Source of the DNA: Streptomyces sp. TS71-3
GTDB taxonomy: Bacteria; Actinomycetota; Actinomycetes; Streptomycetales; Streptomycetaceae
Assembly: GCF_018327685.1 (NCBI RefSeq)
Contig: NZ_BNEL01000001.1
Location: forward strand, 3,844,001-3,908,000
DNA length: 64,000 nt
Reading direction: 5' to 3'
Shown here: positions 34,451 through 43,361 of the stretch, in pieces
Position numbering within the stretch: the stretch's first letter is position 1
How the letters are laid out: the number at the start of each line of letters is the position of its first letter
Notes under the pieces: model-generated
Told to the model about the DNA's origin: nothing
Seen by the model: the letters and a program-made list of their open reading frames with translations, nothing else
Databases searched by the model: none
Program-made: the position numbers and the translations under genes

Positions 34451-34684
34451 ATGGGTGCACACAGGCGCAAGTGCGATTGGTGCGGCAGCGGCACGCCGAT
34501 CGTCCGGGACATGGAGCCCGTCAACCCGGACTACCAGTACTGGTGCGAGGAATGCGCGCGGGCGCTGATCATAAAAGGCGACCCCATCGAGACCTACCGG
34601 GAACTCGAGGGCGAGCCGATCTACGGCCGGCTGCTGGACGAGCACTGCACGCTCAAGCGCTTCTACTCGTTCGCCACGGCGTGA
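34451..34684 (+). CDS. Small zinc-ribbon protein B (inside tRNA-Ala duplication)
   Basis: 77 residues. CDWCGSGTPIVRDMEPVNPD and then WCEECARALI give two CxxC pairs, so this is a zinc-binding fold, followed by a conserved-looking end EGEPIYGRLLDEHCTLKRFY. It begins four nt after the stop of zinc-ribbon gene A. High third-position GC and the cysteine pattern support a real gene. No family function is known to me. The pair is bracketed by the two identical tRNA-Ala genes. Confidence 0.7.
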   Translation: MGAHRRKCDWCGSGTPIVRDMEPVNPDYQYWCEECARALIIKGDPIETYRELEGEPIYGRLLDEHCTLKRFYSFATA

Positions 34685-34800
34685 CGGTGCGCTGAGGGGC
34701 GGCGGTTCACCGCGGCGTACGGCAGGCGCGGTGGTGACCCAACGCGGCCGTCGGGTGACGTACGGGAGCGGCTGCCGCGGCCCTGGGGGCCCGAAACGAT

Positions 34801-34831
34801 TTGGTGATCCACCGGGAGGACCGTGTAATGT
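34801..34831 (+). promoter_or_regulatory. Probable promoter of tRNA-Ala copy 2
   Basis: TAATGT at 34826-34831 is a good -10, 34 bp before the tRNA. TTGGTG at 34801-34806 is a possible -35 with a long 19-bp spacer. The sequence differs from the promoter of copy 1, so the duplication did not include it. Confidence 0.5.
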
Positions 34832-34865
34832 TGGCGCAGCCGCCGGGCAACCGGAGAGGCCACTC

Positions 34866-34938
34866 GGGGCTATAGCTCAGTTGGTAGAGCGCCTGCATGG
34901 CATGCAGGAGGTCAGGAGTTCAATTCTCCTTAGCTCCA
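34866..34938 (+). tRNA. tRNA-Ala(GGC), copy 2
   Basis: Identical over all 73 nt to copy 1: same acceptor, D, anticodon (GGC) and T arms, with no encoded CCA. It starts the second copy of the 177-bp duplicated segment, 1353 bp downstream of the first. Confidence 0.97.
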
Positions 34939-35392
34939 CTCGTGCGAGGGTGAGGTGTGTCCGCGGAAAGCGCGGACCATGTCGCCCTCGTCTTTTTTTG
35001 CTCGGCTTCGCCTCGCCTGGCGGGGGCTTCGCCACCCGCACCTCCGTTCCCCCTTCCGGGGTACCTGTTCCGTTCGCGGCACCGGGGTGCGGGAGCGGGT
35101 GCTGTTGCTGCCTGTGGGGCGGGTGGTGCATGTGGTGCTGCTGCTCGTGGTGCAGGTGGTGACGTCATTGGGGCCGACGGTGCCCATGGTGCCCATGGTG
35201 CCCATGGTGTCGATGGTGTCGATGGTCCGGTTGGCCGTCGGTACGGGTGCGGGTCCCGGGCAGCTCGCCGGTTCCGGCGGAACCTCCGGTGGGTGTTTTG
35301 CGTTTACGGTGGAGGAGCGGAAGCCGCGCGAGCGCCCGGACGGTTGCCCCGAGGGGCCCGCCCTCGGGCCGACAGCACCGTAAGGAGGGGTC
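34939..35392. repeat. Intergenic region with 9-bp tandem repeat
   Basis: 454 bp. After the terminator and the end of the duplication (35042) the sequence is G/T-rich. At about 35183-35225 it contains a 9-bp tandem repeat: CCCATGGTG three times, then TCGATGGTG twice. No gene is supported. Confidence 0.6.
34945..34999 (+). terminator. Rho-independent terminator of tRNA-Ala copy 2
   Basis: Exact copy of the terminator at 33592-33646, with seven T residues at 34993-34999. Confidence 0.9.
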
Positions 35393-36199
35393 ATGGAGAC
35401 CGTGATCGCCGTCGTGGCGGTGCTGTTCCTGCTGTTCGTGGCGCTCGGCACGTACGCCACCGTCAGGGTGGTGGGCGCCGCCAAGCGCACCGTCGACCGG
35501 CACGTCAGCCAGGCCCGGCGCACCGTCGAGGACTCCGCCCTGCGCGCCAAGTCGTACGCGCAGCCCGGCCCGGCCGGCGAGCTGGCCCAGCTCCGGCTCC
35601 ACCTGCGCACCACGATGCGCGCGACCCAGGACGCCCTGGAAGCCAAGATGGCGGACGACGAGTCGCTGAAGGAGTCCCTGAGCCTCTTCAGCCGCCTCAG
35701 CGCCCACGGGCACGAGCTGGACGACGAGCTGAAGCGCCTCGAACGCGAACCCGACCGCGCCACCATGGCCGCCCGCCTCCCCGAACTGCGCCAACGCACC
35801 GAGCGGATCACGGAATCCGCGGACGCCCTGCGCTGGGCCGCCCGCGACCGCGCCCACCGCTTCGCGGACGACGACCTGGACACCCTGAGCGCGCAGATCG
35901 ACGTGGAGGCGGGGGCGCTGCGACACTGGGCGCACGACAGCGACTCCCCGCACCCGAGCGGGCACACCCGCCCCGATCCGGGTCCCGCGACGCACCAGCC
36001 TCGAACCGACCGGCCCGCGTCCGCCTGGCCGGAGCCCCCGGCTCCGGACACCCCGGGAGCCGACCAGACCTGGCCCGATCCCTCGGGCCCGACCCGGGAG
36101 GCCGGCACGCAGCGGGCCACCCGCCCGGAGATCACCCCTCCGGTTCGGCGGCCCGCCTATCCGTGGCAGAAGAATCACCGTCCCGAGAACACCACATGA
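35393..36199 (+). CDS. Membrane-anchored coiled-coil protein, unknown function
   Basis: 268 residues. An N-terminal membrane helix (about 3-24, VIAVVAVLFLLFVALGTYAT) is followed by about 150 residues of charged helices with heptad character (AKRTVDRHVSQARRTVEDSA, then MRATQDALEAKMADDESLKE and DDELKRLEREPDRATMAARL), then a Pro-rich disordered tail. ATG with AAGGAGG eight nt upstream. No enzyme domain. The orientation of the helix puts most of the protein in the cytoplasm or outside depending on topology, which cannot be settled here. A DegV gene follows after 63 bp. Confidence 0.75.
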   Translation: METVIAVVAVLFLLFVALGTYATVRVVGAAKRTVDRHVSQARRTVEDSALRAKSYAQPGPAGELAQLRLHLRTTMRATQDALEAKMADDESLKESLSLFSRLSAHGHELDDELKRLEREPDRATMAARLPELRQRTERITESADALRWAARDRAHRFADDDLDTLSAQIDVEAGALRHWAHDSDSPHPSGHTRPDPGPATHQPRTDRPASAWPEPPAPDTPGADQTWPDPSGPTREAGTQRATRPEITPPVRRPAYPWQKNHRPENTT

Positions 36200-36262
36200 C
36201 CTGCACACGGCCGGACGGGACGGGGCTGCCGACCGACACCCGCTGCGGGTAATCTCCAGCTC

Positions 36263-37108
36263 ATGTCCCGCCATGTCGCCATCGTCACCGATTCCACGGC
36301 CTACCTGCCGCAACGGATGGCGGAGCGGCACGGCATCACCTCCGTCCCGCTGACCGTCGTCCTCGGTGACCAGGCGCTGGACGAGGGCACCGAGATCTCG
36401 GCCCGCTCCCTCGCCCAGGCCCTCCAGAAGCGTCGGCCGGTGACCACGTCAAGGCCGAGCCCGGCCGTCTTCGCCGAGACCTACCGCAACGTGGCGGAAG
36501 CGGGTGCGCACGGCATCGTCTCCCTCCACCTCTCCGCCGAGATCTCCGGGACCTACGACGCCGCGGTCCTCGCGGCCCGCGAGGCGCCCGTCCCGGTACG
36601 GGTCGTGGACACCGGCCTGGTCGCCATGGCCCTCGGCTTCTGCGCCCTGGCCGCCGCCGAGACGGCGGAGGCCGACGGCACCATCGACGAGGCCGTCAAC
36701 GCCGCGGAGAAACGAGCCGCGGGAACGGCCACGTACTTCTATGTCGACACGCTCGACTACCTCCGCCGGGGCGGCCGGATCGGCGCCGCACAGGCGCTGC
36801 TGGGCTCCGCACTCGCCGTGAAACCGCTGCTCCAGCTCGACGCGGGCCGCATCGAGCTGCTGGAGAAGGTACGGACGGCTTCCCGGGCCGTCGCCCGCCT
36901 GGAGGAGGTCGTCGCCGAGCGGGCAGGCGCCGCCGAGGTCGACATCGCCGTGCACCACCTCGCCGCACCCGAGCGTGCGGCACTCCTCGCCGACCGGCTG
37001 CGGGACCGGGTGCCCGGCCTCGTCGACCTGCACGTCAGCGAGGTCGGCGCGGTCATCGGGGCGCACACGGGGCCGGGACTGCTCGGGGCCGTGGTGTCAC
37101 CGCGCTGA
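36263..37108 (+). CDS. DegV family fatty-acid-binding protein
   Basis: 281 residues, full length for the family. It begins VAIVTDSTAYLPQRMAERHG, with the lipid-contacting TTSRPSPAVFAETYR and LHLSAEISGTYDAAVLAARE, and ends with GAVIGAHTGPGLLG. DegV/FakB proteins hold a fatty acid for phosphorylation by a FakA-type kinase, which is not encoded nearby. TAATCT lies at 36250-36255, seven nt before the ATG, so the mRNA is probably leaderless. Confidence 0.93.
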   Translation: MSRHVAIVTDSTAYLPQRMAERHGITSVPLTVVLGDQALDEGTEISARSLAQALQKRRPVTTSRPSPAVFAETYRNVAEAGAHGIVSLHLSAEISGTYDAAVLAAREAPVPVRVVDTGLVAMALGFCALAAAETAEADGTIDEAVNAAEKRAAGTATYFYVDTLDYLRRGGRIGAAQALLGSALAVKPLLQLDAGRIELLEKVRTASRAVARLEEVVAERAGAAEVDIAVHHLAAPERAALLADRLRDRVPGLVDLHVSEVGAVIGAHTGPGLLGAVVSPR

Positions 37109-37358
37109 GCGGGGTGCGGTGCCGGAAGGTTCGTGGGGTTCGCGTGCTCCCAGTGTTCTCCCCGTGATCTCGGTGATCTTCGCGGTCTCCCTGATCTCCC
37201 TTATATCCCTTATATCCGTGGTCTCCGTGGTCGTCGTGGAGTCGTGGAGTCGTGGTCATTCCTGCGTTCGGGTGAGGGAGTTTTCCACAACTGTTCAGTA
37301 ATCCACGGGAATTGACCAAGATCCACTGTGTTCCGCGGGTTCCTTTAGCGTCACGGGC
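37109..37358. other. Intergenic degV-comEA
   Basis: 250 bp, locally AT-rich for this genome. It holds CTTATATCC twice in tandem near 37200-37216, CGTGGAGT repeats near 37236-37250 and a TTTTCCACA (DnaA-box-like) at 37281-37289. TAGCGT at 37346-37351 is the probable -10 for comEA. Confidence 0.5.
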
Positions 37359-38843
37359 ATGGCACCTCGATCACTCTCCGTACGCAGTACATCCGCAGCG
37401 AGCAGTGGGCCCGGCCGCGGCCCCGGCTCCGACGGCCGCATCCGCCCGTCCCGGCTCCGCATGCGCAGCGCCCGTGCACGCAGGCACCAGGCCGTGCGGG
37501 AGGCCATGCGGTTACGCACGACGGCGCTGTTCGGCGACCCACCGAGGGCCCGCGGACCGGCGGTGCGCACCTATCGGGACGGGGCGGTGGTCGAGGACGG
37601 GGGCGTGGCCACTCCGCCGGGTCGGGAGGGGGTGCGTCTCGACGAGGGGTTTGCTCCGGGTGCGGGGGCGCTTCCTGGTGAGGAGACGCCCGATGCAGGG
37701 GGACTTCCCGGTGAGGGGCCGCCTCCCGATCCGGAGGCAGCTCCCCATGAGGAGGAAGCTCCCGGTGAGGCGACATCTTTCGCGCATCCGGAGGGAGGGG
37801 TTTCCGGGTCGGTATCGCATGGCACTGAAGACGCCGGATGGGGAGATGCCGTCGATCCGGTGCAGGCGGTGCGCGGGGGCGAGTCGGGGCGGGAGGCGCC
37901 ACATGGCGACCACGGGTGGCAGGCGGGGCGGGAGGCGCGTCGTGGGGATCCCATGCGGCAGCCGGGGCGTCTGGGCGAACAGGAAGGGCCCTGGCCGGTG
38001 GTGGGCCCTCCGGCGGACGGCGGCCGTGCCGCACACCCCGCGCACGTCGAGCCCGGCGGGCTCGACAAGGTCGGGCTCGACAAGGCGGGTTCCTGGAGGA
38101 CGCGGGCATCCGCCGCCGTACGCGACCGCCTGCCCCTGTGGATGCAGTCGTTGCAGGCCCGCTGCGGCCTGGAGAGCCGCAGCGTCATCGCCCTTGCGGT
38201 GGTGCTGGTCGCCGCGGCGGCCTTCGCCGCGCAGCACTTCTGGGTCGGCCGCAGCCAGCCGGTCAAGGCTCCGGACGTGGTGCGCGCCGCTCCCGAGGGC
38301 GTCCCCCGGGAAACCGCCGAGGAAGCACCTGCCGCGCACAGCACGGCAAACCCGGCCGGCACCGGCGGGACCGTGATCGTCGTCGATGTCGGCGGCAAGG
38401 TGCTGCACCCGGGCTTGCAGCGGCTGCCCGTGGGCTCCCGGGTCGCCGATGCGCTGGAGGCAGCGGGCGGAGTCCGCCCGGGCGTCTCCACCGACGGCCT
38501 CAACCGCGCCCGGCTCCTGGTCGACGGCGAACAGGTGCTCGTCGGCAAGCAGCCGGAGGCGGCCGGCGCGCCGGCGGGGGCGGTCGTGGGAGCTGGCGCG
38601 ACGGGCGCTCAGGCGTCCGGCGGCGGCGCGGGAGGCGCGGCGGTGCCCGTGGCCCCGGTCAGCCTGAACTCCGCCACCGTGGACCAGCTCGACACGCTCC
38701 CGGGCGTCGGCCCCGTCCTCGCCCAGCACATCATCGACTACCGGACGCAGCACGGCTCCTTCCACTCGGTGGACGAACTCCGCGAAGTCAACGGCATCGG
38801 CGACCGCCGCTTCGCCGACCTCCAGAAACTCGTACGGCTATGA
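37359..38843 (+). CDS. comEA: ComEA-type helix-hairpin-helix DNA-binding protein
   Basis: 494 residues, far longer than the 200 of Bacillus ComEA. A 270-residue cytoplasmic N-terminus of low complexity precedes a membrane helix (about 276-294, SVIALAVVLVAAAAFAAQHF). Outside are an SLBB domain (about 337-410, VIVVDVGGKVLHPGLQRLPV) and a C-terminal ComEA domain with two helix-hairpin-helix motifs (VSLNSATVDQLDTLPGVGPV and VDELREVNGIGDRRFADLQK). It binds incoming DNA for uptake through ComEC. ATG with TAGCGT seven nt upstream, probably leaderless. It overlaps comEC by four nt (ATGA). Within 37650-37810 the DNA has imperfect CTCCCGGTGAGG repeats. Confidence 0.92.
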   Translation: MAPRSLSVRSTSAASSGPGRGPGSDGRIRPSRLRMRSARARRHQAVREAMRLRTTALFGDPPRARGPAVRTYRDGAVVEDGGVATPPGREGVRLDEGFAPGAGALPGEETPDAGGLPGEGPPPDPEAAPHEEEAPGEATSFAHPEGGVSGSVSHGTEDAGWGDAVDPVQAVRGGESGREAPHGDHGWQAGREARRGDPMRQPGRLGEQEGPWPVVGPPADGGRAAHPAHVEPGGLDKVGLDKAGSWRTRASAAVRDRLPLWMQSLQARCGLESRSVIALAVVLVAAAAFAAQHFWVGRSQPVKAPDVVRAAPEGVPRETAEEAPAAHSTANPAGTGGTVIVVDVGGKVLHPGLQRLPVGSRVADALEAAGGVRPGVSTDGLNRARLLVDGEQVLVGKQPEAAGAPAGAVVGAGATGAQASGGGAGGAAVPVAPVSLNSATVDQLDTLPGVGPVLAQHIIDYRTQHGSFHSVDELREVNGIGDRRFADLQKLVRL

Positions 38844-41800
38844 GCGCCCGGAGGACGAACGGCGACACCGATTCCGGCGCGGTCGGCAAGGGCCGTCCCG
38901 GCCCCGATATCGGATCTGCTGGGGCACGACGAGCCACCGGCCCTCGCAGTGGGGCGGTGCGACAAACAGCCGGACGAGTTGGTGGCCCTCGCAGCAGGAC
39001 GGTGCGACAGCTGGCCGAACGAGCCCTCGGCCCTCGCCCCCGCGTGGCGACCGACGCGCGAACCGGGGAGCTGCCGCGTGCTGGCAGGGAGCCGCCGCGT
39101 GCCGCTGGGGAGCCCCCGCGTGCCGTCGTCCCGCAGGCAGCCCGCGCTCCGGTGGCAGCCCGGCCCGGTCGGGAGCCGTATCCGGCCCCGGGTGCCTCCA
39201 CGGCTCGGTCCACGGGCCCGCCCCCGGAGGATCGCCCGGCGGTCCACCGGAACGCCCCGGGCCGGCTCGGGGCCTCCCACCCCCGTCAGGAGGGCCCGCC
39301 GGACCTGCGCCTGGTTCCGCCGGCCCTCGCGACCTGGGGCACGGCAGCCGTGGCGCTGCACGCAGGGCCGCGCTGGACCGTCCCGCTCGTGGTGGTGTCC
39401 CTGCTGCTCGCCGCCGCCCTCGCCCTGCTGGCGAGGAGAGCCGAACGCGGCGCCCGGCAGAGCAGGGAGCGGCGTCGGACGTGGCTTCGCGTGTCCGCGA
39501 CGGCGACCCTGCTCTGCGTCGCCGCCTCCGCGTCCTCCGCGGCCCTGCACGGTGCCGACCTGAGACGCGGCCCCATCCCGGCGCTGGCCCGCGGGTACGC
39601 CCGTGTCACCGTCGACGTGGAGGTCACCTCGGATCCGCACCGGACACGGCCCCGGGTCACCGGCGACCACATGGCACGGACGGTGATCGTCTTCGACGCT
39701 CGGGCCGTACGCGTCACCACGGCCGACGGCACGGCCCGCGCCACCAGGACCCCGGTCCTGGTGATCGCCGACGCGCCGGCCCCGAGGACGGCGGGTGAGC
39801 GGGCCGCCGGAGACCCCCATGCACCGCCACAGTCCCCGTCCCAGCCCTCGCCCCCGTCCCCATCCGGGGCCCGTGGCGCAGTCGCCCATCAGCCGGCCGG
39901 AGCGGGTCCGCCGGGCACGGGGGAGACGGTCTCACCAGCCGAGGCGGCCCCATCGGACGGCACAGTGCCACCGGTCGAGACCTCACCAGCCGAGGCGGCC
40001 CCACTGGACGGCACCGCCCCATCCGACGACACGGCCCCCCAGGCCGTCACGGCCCGAGCCTCACCGTGGGAGCGGCTGCTCCCCACCACCCGGGTGCGCG
40101 TGCGGGCACGGCTTGCCCCGCCGCTCTCCGGGGACGACCGGATCGCCGCCGTGGTCAGGGTCGGCGGTGGCGGGCCGCCGGAGGTGGTCCGGAAGCCGTC
40201 GGCTCCGCAGCGGCTCGCCGGCAGGCTCCGTGCCGGGCTGCGTACGGCGACGCAGGACCTCGCACCGGATGCGCGGGCGCTGCTGCCGGGGCTGGTGGTC
40301 GGGGACACCTCACGGGTGCCGCCCGAGCTCCATGAGGCGTTCGACGCCACCGACCTCACGCACGTCCTGGCGGTGAGCGGGGCCAACTTCACCATCCTGC
40401 TGGCCCTGCTGATCGGGCCGCCGGGCCTGGCGCAACGGGCGGAGCGGCGCGGGCTGGCACCGCGCCTGGGCATCGGCCTGCGCGCCACGGCGCTGCTCGG
40501 CGGGGTACTGGCGATCGGGTTCGTGGTGGTGTGCCGGCCGGAACCCAGCGTGCTGCGCGCGGCGGCCTGCGGCGGGATCGCGCTGCTCGCCATCGCGACG
40601 GGCCGGCGTAGATCACTGGTCCCCGCGTTGGCGGCGGTGGTGCTGATGCTGGTCCTGTACGACCCGTGGCTGGCGCGCAGCTACGGCTTCCTGCTCTCCG
40701 TGCTGGCGACCGGGGCCTTGCTCACGCTGGCGCCCGGGTGGGCGGAGGCGCTGCGGGGCCGGGGCGTTCCGCCGCGGGTCGCTGAGGCGCTGGCGGCAGC
40801 TGCTGCCGCTCAGGTGGTGTGCGCCCCCGTGCTGGTGGTGCTGGCGTCGCGGGTGAGCCTGGTCGCGGTGCCCTGCAATCTGCTGGCCGAGTTCGCGGTG
40901 GCTCCCGCCACGGTGCTGGGGTTCGGTGCGCTGGTGGCGGCGCCGGTGGCCATGCCGGTGGCCAGGGTGTTCGCCTGGTGCGCGGGGTGGCCGGCAGGGT
41001 GGCTGGCGGACGTCGCCCGCACCGGCGCCGATCTGCCGGGGGCCGGCGTCGACTGGCCGGGCGGCTGGCTGGGCGCCCTGCTGCTCCTCGCCGTGGGTGT
41101 GGCGGTGGTCGCGGCGGGACGGAAGCTGATCAGACACCCATGGGTGAGTCTGATCTGCCTCTGCGCGCTGCTCCTCTTCGTTCTCCAGCCGAGGCCGTTG
41201 CCGCGGGTGCTGTCGGGTTGGCCGCCGCCCGGCTGGCGGTTCGTGATGTGCGACGTGGGCCAGGGGGATGCCACGGTGCTCGCGGCGGGCGATGGCACGG
41301 CCGTGGTGGTCGACGCGGGGCCCGACCCGGTGCTCGTCGACCACTGCCTGCGCAGGCTCGGGGTGACCCGCGTCCGGATGGTGCTGCTCACCCACTTCCA
41401 CGCCGACCACGTTGCCGGCCTCCCCGGTGTGCTGCACGGCAGGGACGTCGGGGCGATCGAGACCACGGGGTTCCGGGAGCCGCTGGGCGAGGCGGAGTCC
41501 GTGCGCAGGGCGGCGGAGGCCCGGCACATCCCCGTCACGCAGGCGGTGGCGGGGGAGCGGCGGAGGACGGGGTCGCTGGAATGGCAGGTGCTCTGGCCTC
41601 CTCCGCGGCCGGCACCTGGCCCCGACAGCCCCAATGACGCGAGTGTGGCACTGATGGTCCGCACCGGCGGCCTACGGCTCCTGCTGTTGGGCGACCTTGA
41701 ACCGCTGGCACAGCAAGCACTGTTGGCCAGTCCCTCAGGAGCGGGCCTCGGGCACGTGGACGTCCTGAAGGTCGCCCACCATGGCTCGGCCTACCAGGAC

Positions 41801-42010
41801 CCGCTGCTCATACGGACGGTGTCGCCCAGGCTCGCACTGATTTCTTGCGGGACGAACAACCCGTACGGGCACCCATCCCCTCGTACGGTCGCGGCTCTCC
41901 AGGCGGGCGGGGCGAAAGTGTTGCGAACGGATCGGGACGGGTCGCTGGCGGTCGTCGGCACTGCCGGGAGCGGGTTGAAGGTAGCCGAATCGCCCGAATC
42001 GCCATGGTGA
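38840..42010 (+). CDS. comEC: ComEC/Rec2 DNA internalisation channel
   Basis: 1056 residues. A 150-residue disordered Arg/Pro-rich N-terminus (with repeated GPRSxxVRQ units) precedes the first membrane segments. An OB-like region (230-470) is interrupted by Pro/Ala/Thr repeats encoded by near-identical 60-bp DNA units at 39930-40020. The competence domain follows (LTHVLAVSGANFTILLALLI near 508) with several membrane helices, then a cytoplasmic metallo-beta-lactamase domain with THFHADH (851-857) and VLKVAHHGS. It conducts single-stranded DNA across the membrane, the C-terminal domain being a putative nuclease. ATG overlaps the comEA stop, so the two are translationally coupled. Natural competence is not generally shown in streptomycetes. 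Confidence 0.94.
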   Translation: MSARRTNGDTDSGAVGKGRPGPDIGSAGARRATGPRSGAVRQTAGRVGGPRSRTVRQLAERALGPRPRVATDARTGELPRAGREPPRAAGEPPRAVVPQAARAPVAARPGREPYPAPGASTARSTGPPPEDRPAVHRNAPGRLGASHPRQEGPPDLRLVPPALATWGTAAVALHAGPRWTVPLVVVSLLLAAALALLARRAERGARQSRERRRTWLRVSATATLLCVAASASSAALHGADLRRGPIPALARGYARVTVDVEVTSDPHRTRPRVTGDHMARTVIVFDARAVRVTTADGTARATRTPVLVIADAPAPRTAGERAAGDPHAPPQSPSQPSPPSPSGARGAVAHQPAGAGPPGTGETVSPAEAAPSDGTVPPVETSPAEAAPLDGTAPSDDTAPQAVTARASPWERLLPTTRVRVRARLAPPLSGDDRIAAVVRVGGGGPPEVVRKPSAPQRLAGRLRAGLRTATQDLAPDARALLPGLVVGDTSRVPPELHEAFDATDLTHVLAVSGANFTILLALLIGPPGLAQRAERRGLAPRLGIGLRATALLGGVLAIGFVVVCRPEPSVLRAAACGGIALLAIATGRRRSLVPALAAVVLMLVLYDPWLARSYGFLLSVLATGALLTLAPGWAEALRGRGVPPRVAEALAAAAAAQVVCAPVLVVLASRVSLVAVPCNLLAEFAVAPATVLGFGALVAAPVAMPVARVFAWCAGWPAGWLADVARTGADLPGAGVDWPGGWLGALLLLAVGVAVVAAGRKLIRHPWVSLICLCALLLFVLQPRPLPRVLSGWPPPGWRFVMCDVGQGDATVLAAGDGTAVVVDAGPDPVLVDHCLRRLGVTRVRMVLLTHFHADHVAGLPGVLHGRDVGAIETTGFREPLGEAESVRRAAEARHIPVTQAVAGERRRTGSLEWQVLWPPPRPAPGPDSPNDASVALMVRTGGLRLLLLGDLEPLAQQALLASPSGAGLGHVDVLKVAHHGSAYQDPLLIRTVSPRLALISCGTNNPYGHPSPRTVAALQAGGAKVLRTDRDGSLAVVGTAGSGLKVAESPESPW

Positions 42011-42270
42011 CAATGGCCACATGACGGGCCGTCGGAGAGGAGTAGGGGAAGGCGGTACAGGGATCTCCGCGACAAAGCGTGTGAACGATTTCGCCCAAAC
42101 GGGAAAGTAACCAGCGCAAGTGCCGGATTCTCGCGAGGCCGGTTCCCTTTGTGTCGAACGCTGCGACGATAGGTGAAGGTATCTTCGCAAAGTTGATCGC
42201 CTCCGCAGGCGTTCAGGGCTTTACGTTCACACGTCCTGGCAAGTTCTCACATCGCACTGGGGTGTTCGCC

Positions 42271-43152
42271 ATGTTCGGCCACAGGAGGGGCGACCAAGCC
42301 GCACGAGGGCTGGGGGAGGGGCTCCTCTCGGCCATGCCGGTACCACCGGACGCGGGGGCACTGAGCTGCCGGGTGTTCGATCCCGTCAACGAGCCGGTGC
42401 GGCACGCCGAGTTGGCGGTCAGCGACGCCCTCGGACGCACGGTCGTCGCAGGAAGCGTGGACCCGTACGGCAGCTTCATGGCGACCGTGCCCGCCGGGGA
42501 GTACAGCCTGGCCGTCTCGGCGGAGGGCTATGCGCCCTACCGGGCCACCGCGACGGTCATGGAGAACTCCCTCGCCTCGCTCGGCGACCTCACTCTCCGG
42601 ATCTCGCAGCCGCCACCGCTGCCCGCGCCGGGGAAGTGGGAGATCGAGCCGATGCACACCTCGATCGGTTTCACCGCCCGGCATATCGGCCTCGCGCGCA
42701 TTGACGGCCGGTTCAACACGTTTGCAGGTGCGATACGGATCGCGGATCCGGTCGAACAGTCCGCGATGCACGTGGTCATCGACGCGGCCTCGATCGACAC
42801 CAACCTGGTGGTGCGCGACAACCACCTGCGGTCCGCGGATTTCCTCGATGTGGCGCGGTTCCCGACGCTGGAGTTCTACAGCGAGCGCCTCGTGTACAAG
42901 GGCGGCAGCCGCTGGGCGATACCCGGGGCGCTGACCCTGCACGGCGTCACGCGGACGGTCACGCTCGAAGCCGACTACCAGGGCCTGGGCAACGGCATGG
43001 AGGGCGAGACCAGGGCGGCCTGCCATGCCACGGCCGAGCTCCACCGGGACGACTTCACGGTCAGCTGGCAGGCGAGGCTGGCCCAGGGCATCGCGGTCGT
43101 CGGGCCGAGCGTCACGGTGGACCTCGACGTGCAGTTCGTCCCCAGGCGGTGA
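42271..43152 (+). CDS. YceI family protein with N-terminal carboxypeptidase-regulatory-like domain
   Basis: 293 residues from ATG 42271. Residues 30-110 form a beta-sandwich of the carboxypeptidase-regulatory type (LSCRVFDPVNEPVRHAELAV and AGEYSLAVSAEGYAPYRATA). Residues 121-293 form a YceI lipid-binding beta-barrel (WEIEPMHTSIGFTARHIGLA, VVRDNHLRSADFLDVARFPT and LTLHGVTRTVTLEADY). YceI proteins bind isoprenoid-like lipids. No signal peptide is present, so it is probably cytoplasmic or carried by another route. A longer frame begins at 42151, but GGGGTG before 42271 and the change in codon bias favour the shorter start. Confidence 0.85.
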   Translation: MFGHRRGDQAARGLGEGLLSAMPVPPDAGALSCRVFDPVNEPVRHAELAVSDALGRTVVAGSVDPYGSFMATVPAGEYSLAVSAEGYAPYRATATVMENSLASLGDLTLRISQPPPLPAPGKWEIEPMHTSIGFTARHIGLARIDGRFNTFAGAIRIADPVEQSAMHVVIDAASIDTNLVVRDNHLRSADFLDVARFPTLEFYSERLVYKGGSRWAIPGALTLHGVTRTVTLEADYQGLGNGMEGETRAACHATAELHRDDFTVSWQARLAQGIAVVGPSVTVDLDVQFVPRR

Positions 43153-43361
43153 GCCGGCTCGGGGAGGCGTGGTGGCGCGGAGCCGCAGGGCCCGGCGTGC
43201 GAGGAGCGCCCCCGCCGCCGGGATACACGATGTGAACCCCCACCGCATCCGCGCGTCGGCGGCGGTCCGCCGGACCGGGCCCCGGTCGTCGCCTCAGGCG
43301 GGATGCCGGAGAATGCGGAGGTGAGAAGGGGCGTGGGAGCGATGCGAGTGGTGCGGGGCCG

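Noticed and set aside
37281..37289. TTTTCCACA, similar to a DnaA box
   Set aside because: A single near-match without neighbours; no replication origin features and no second box in phase.
42151..42270. 40-residue N-terminal extension of the YceI protein
   Set aside because: The segment has weak coding bias and no ribosome-binding site; ATG 42271 with GGGGTG upstream fits better.
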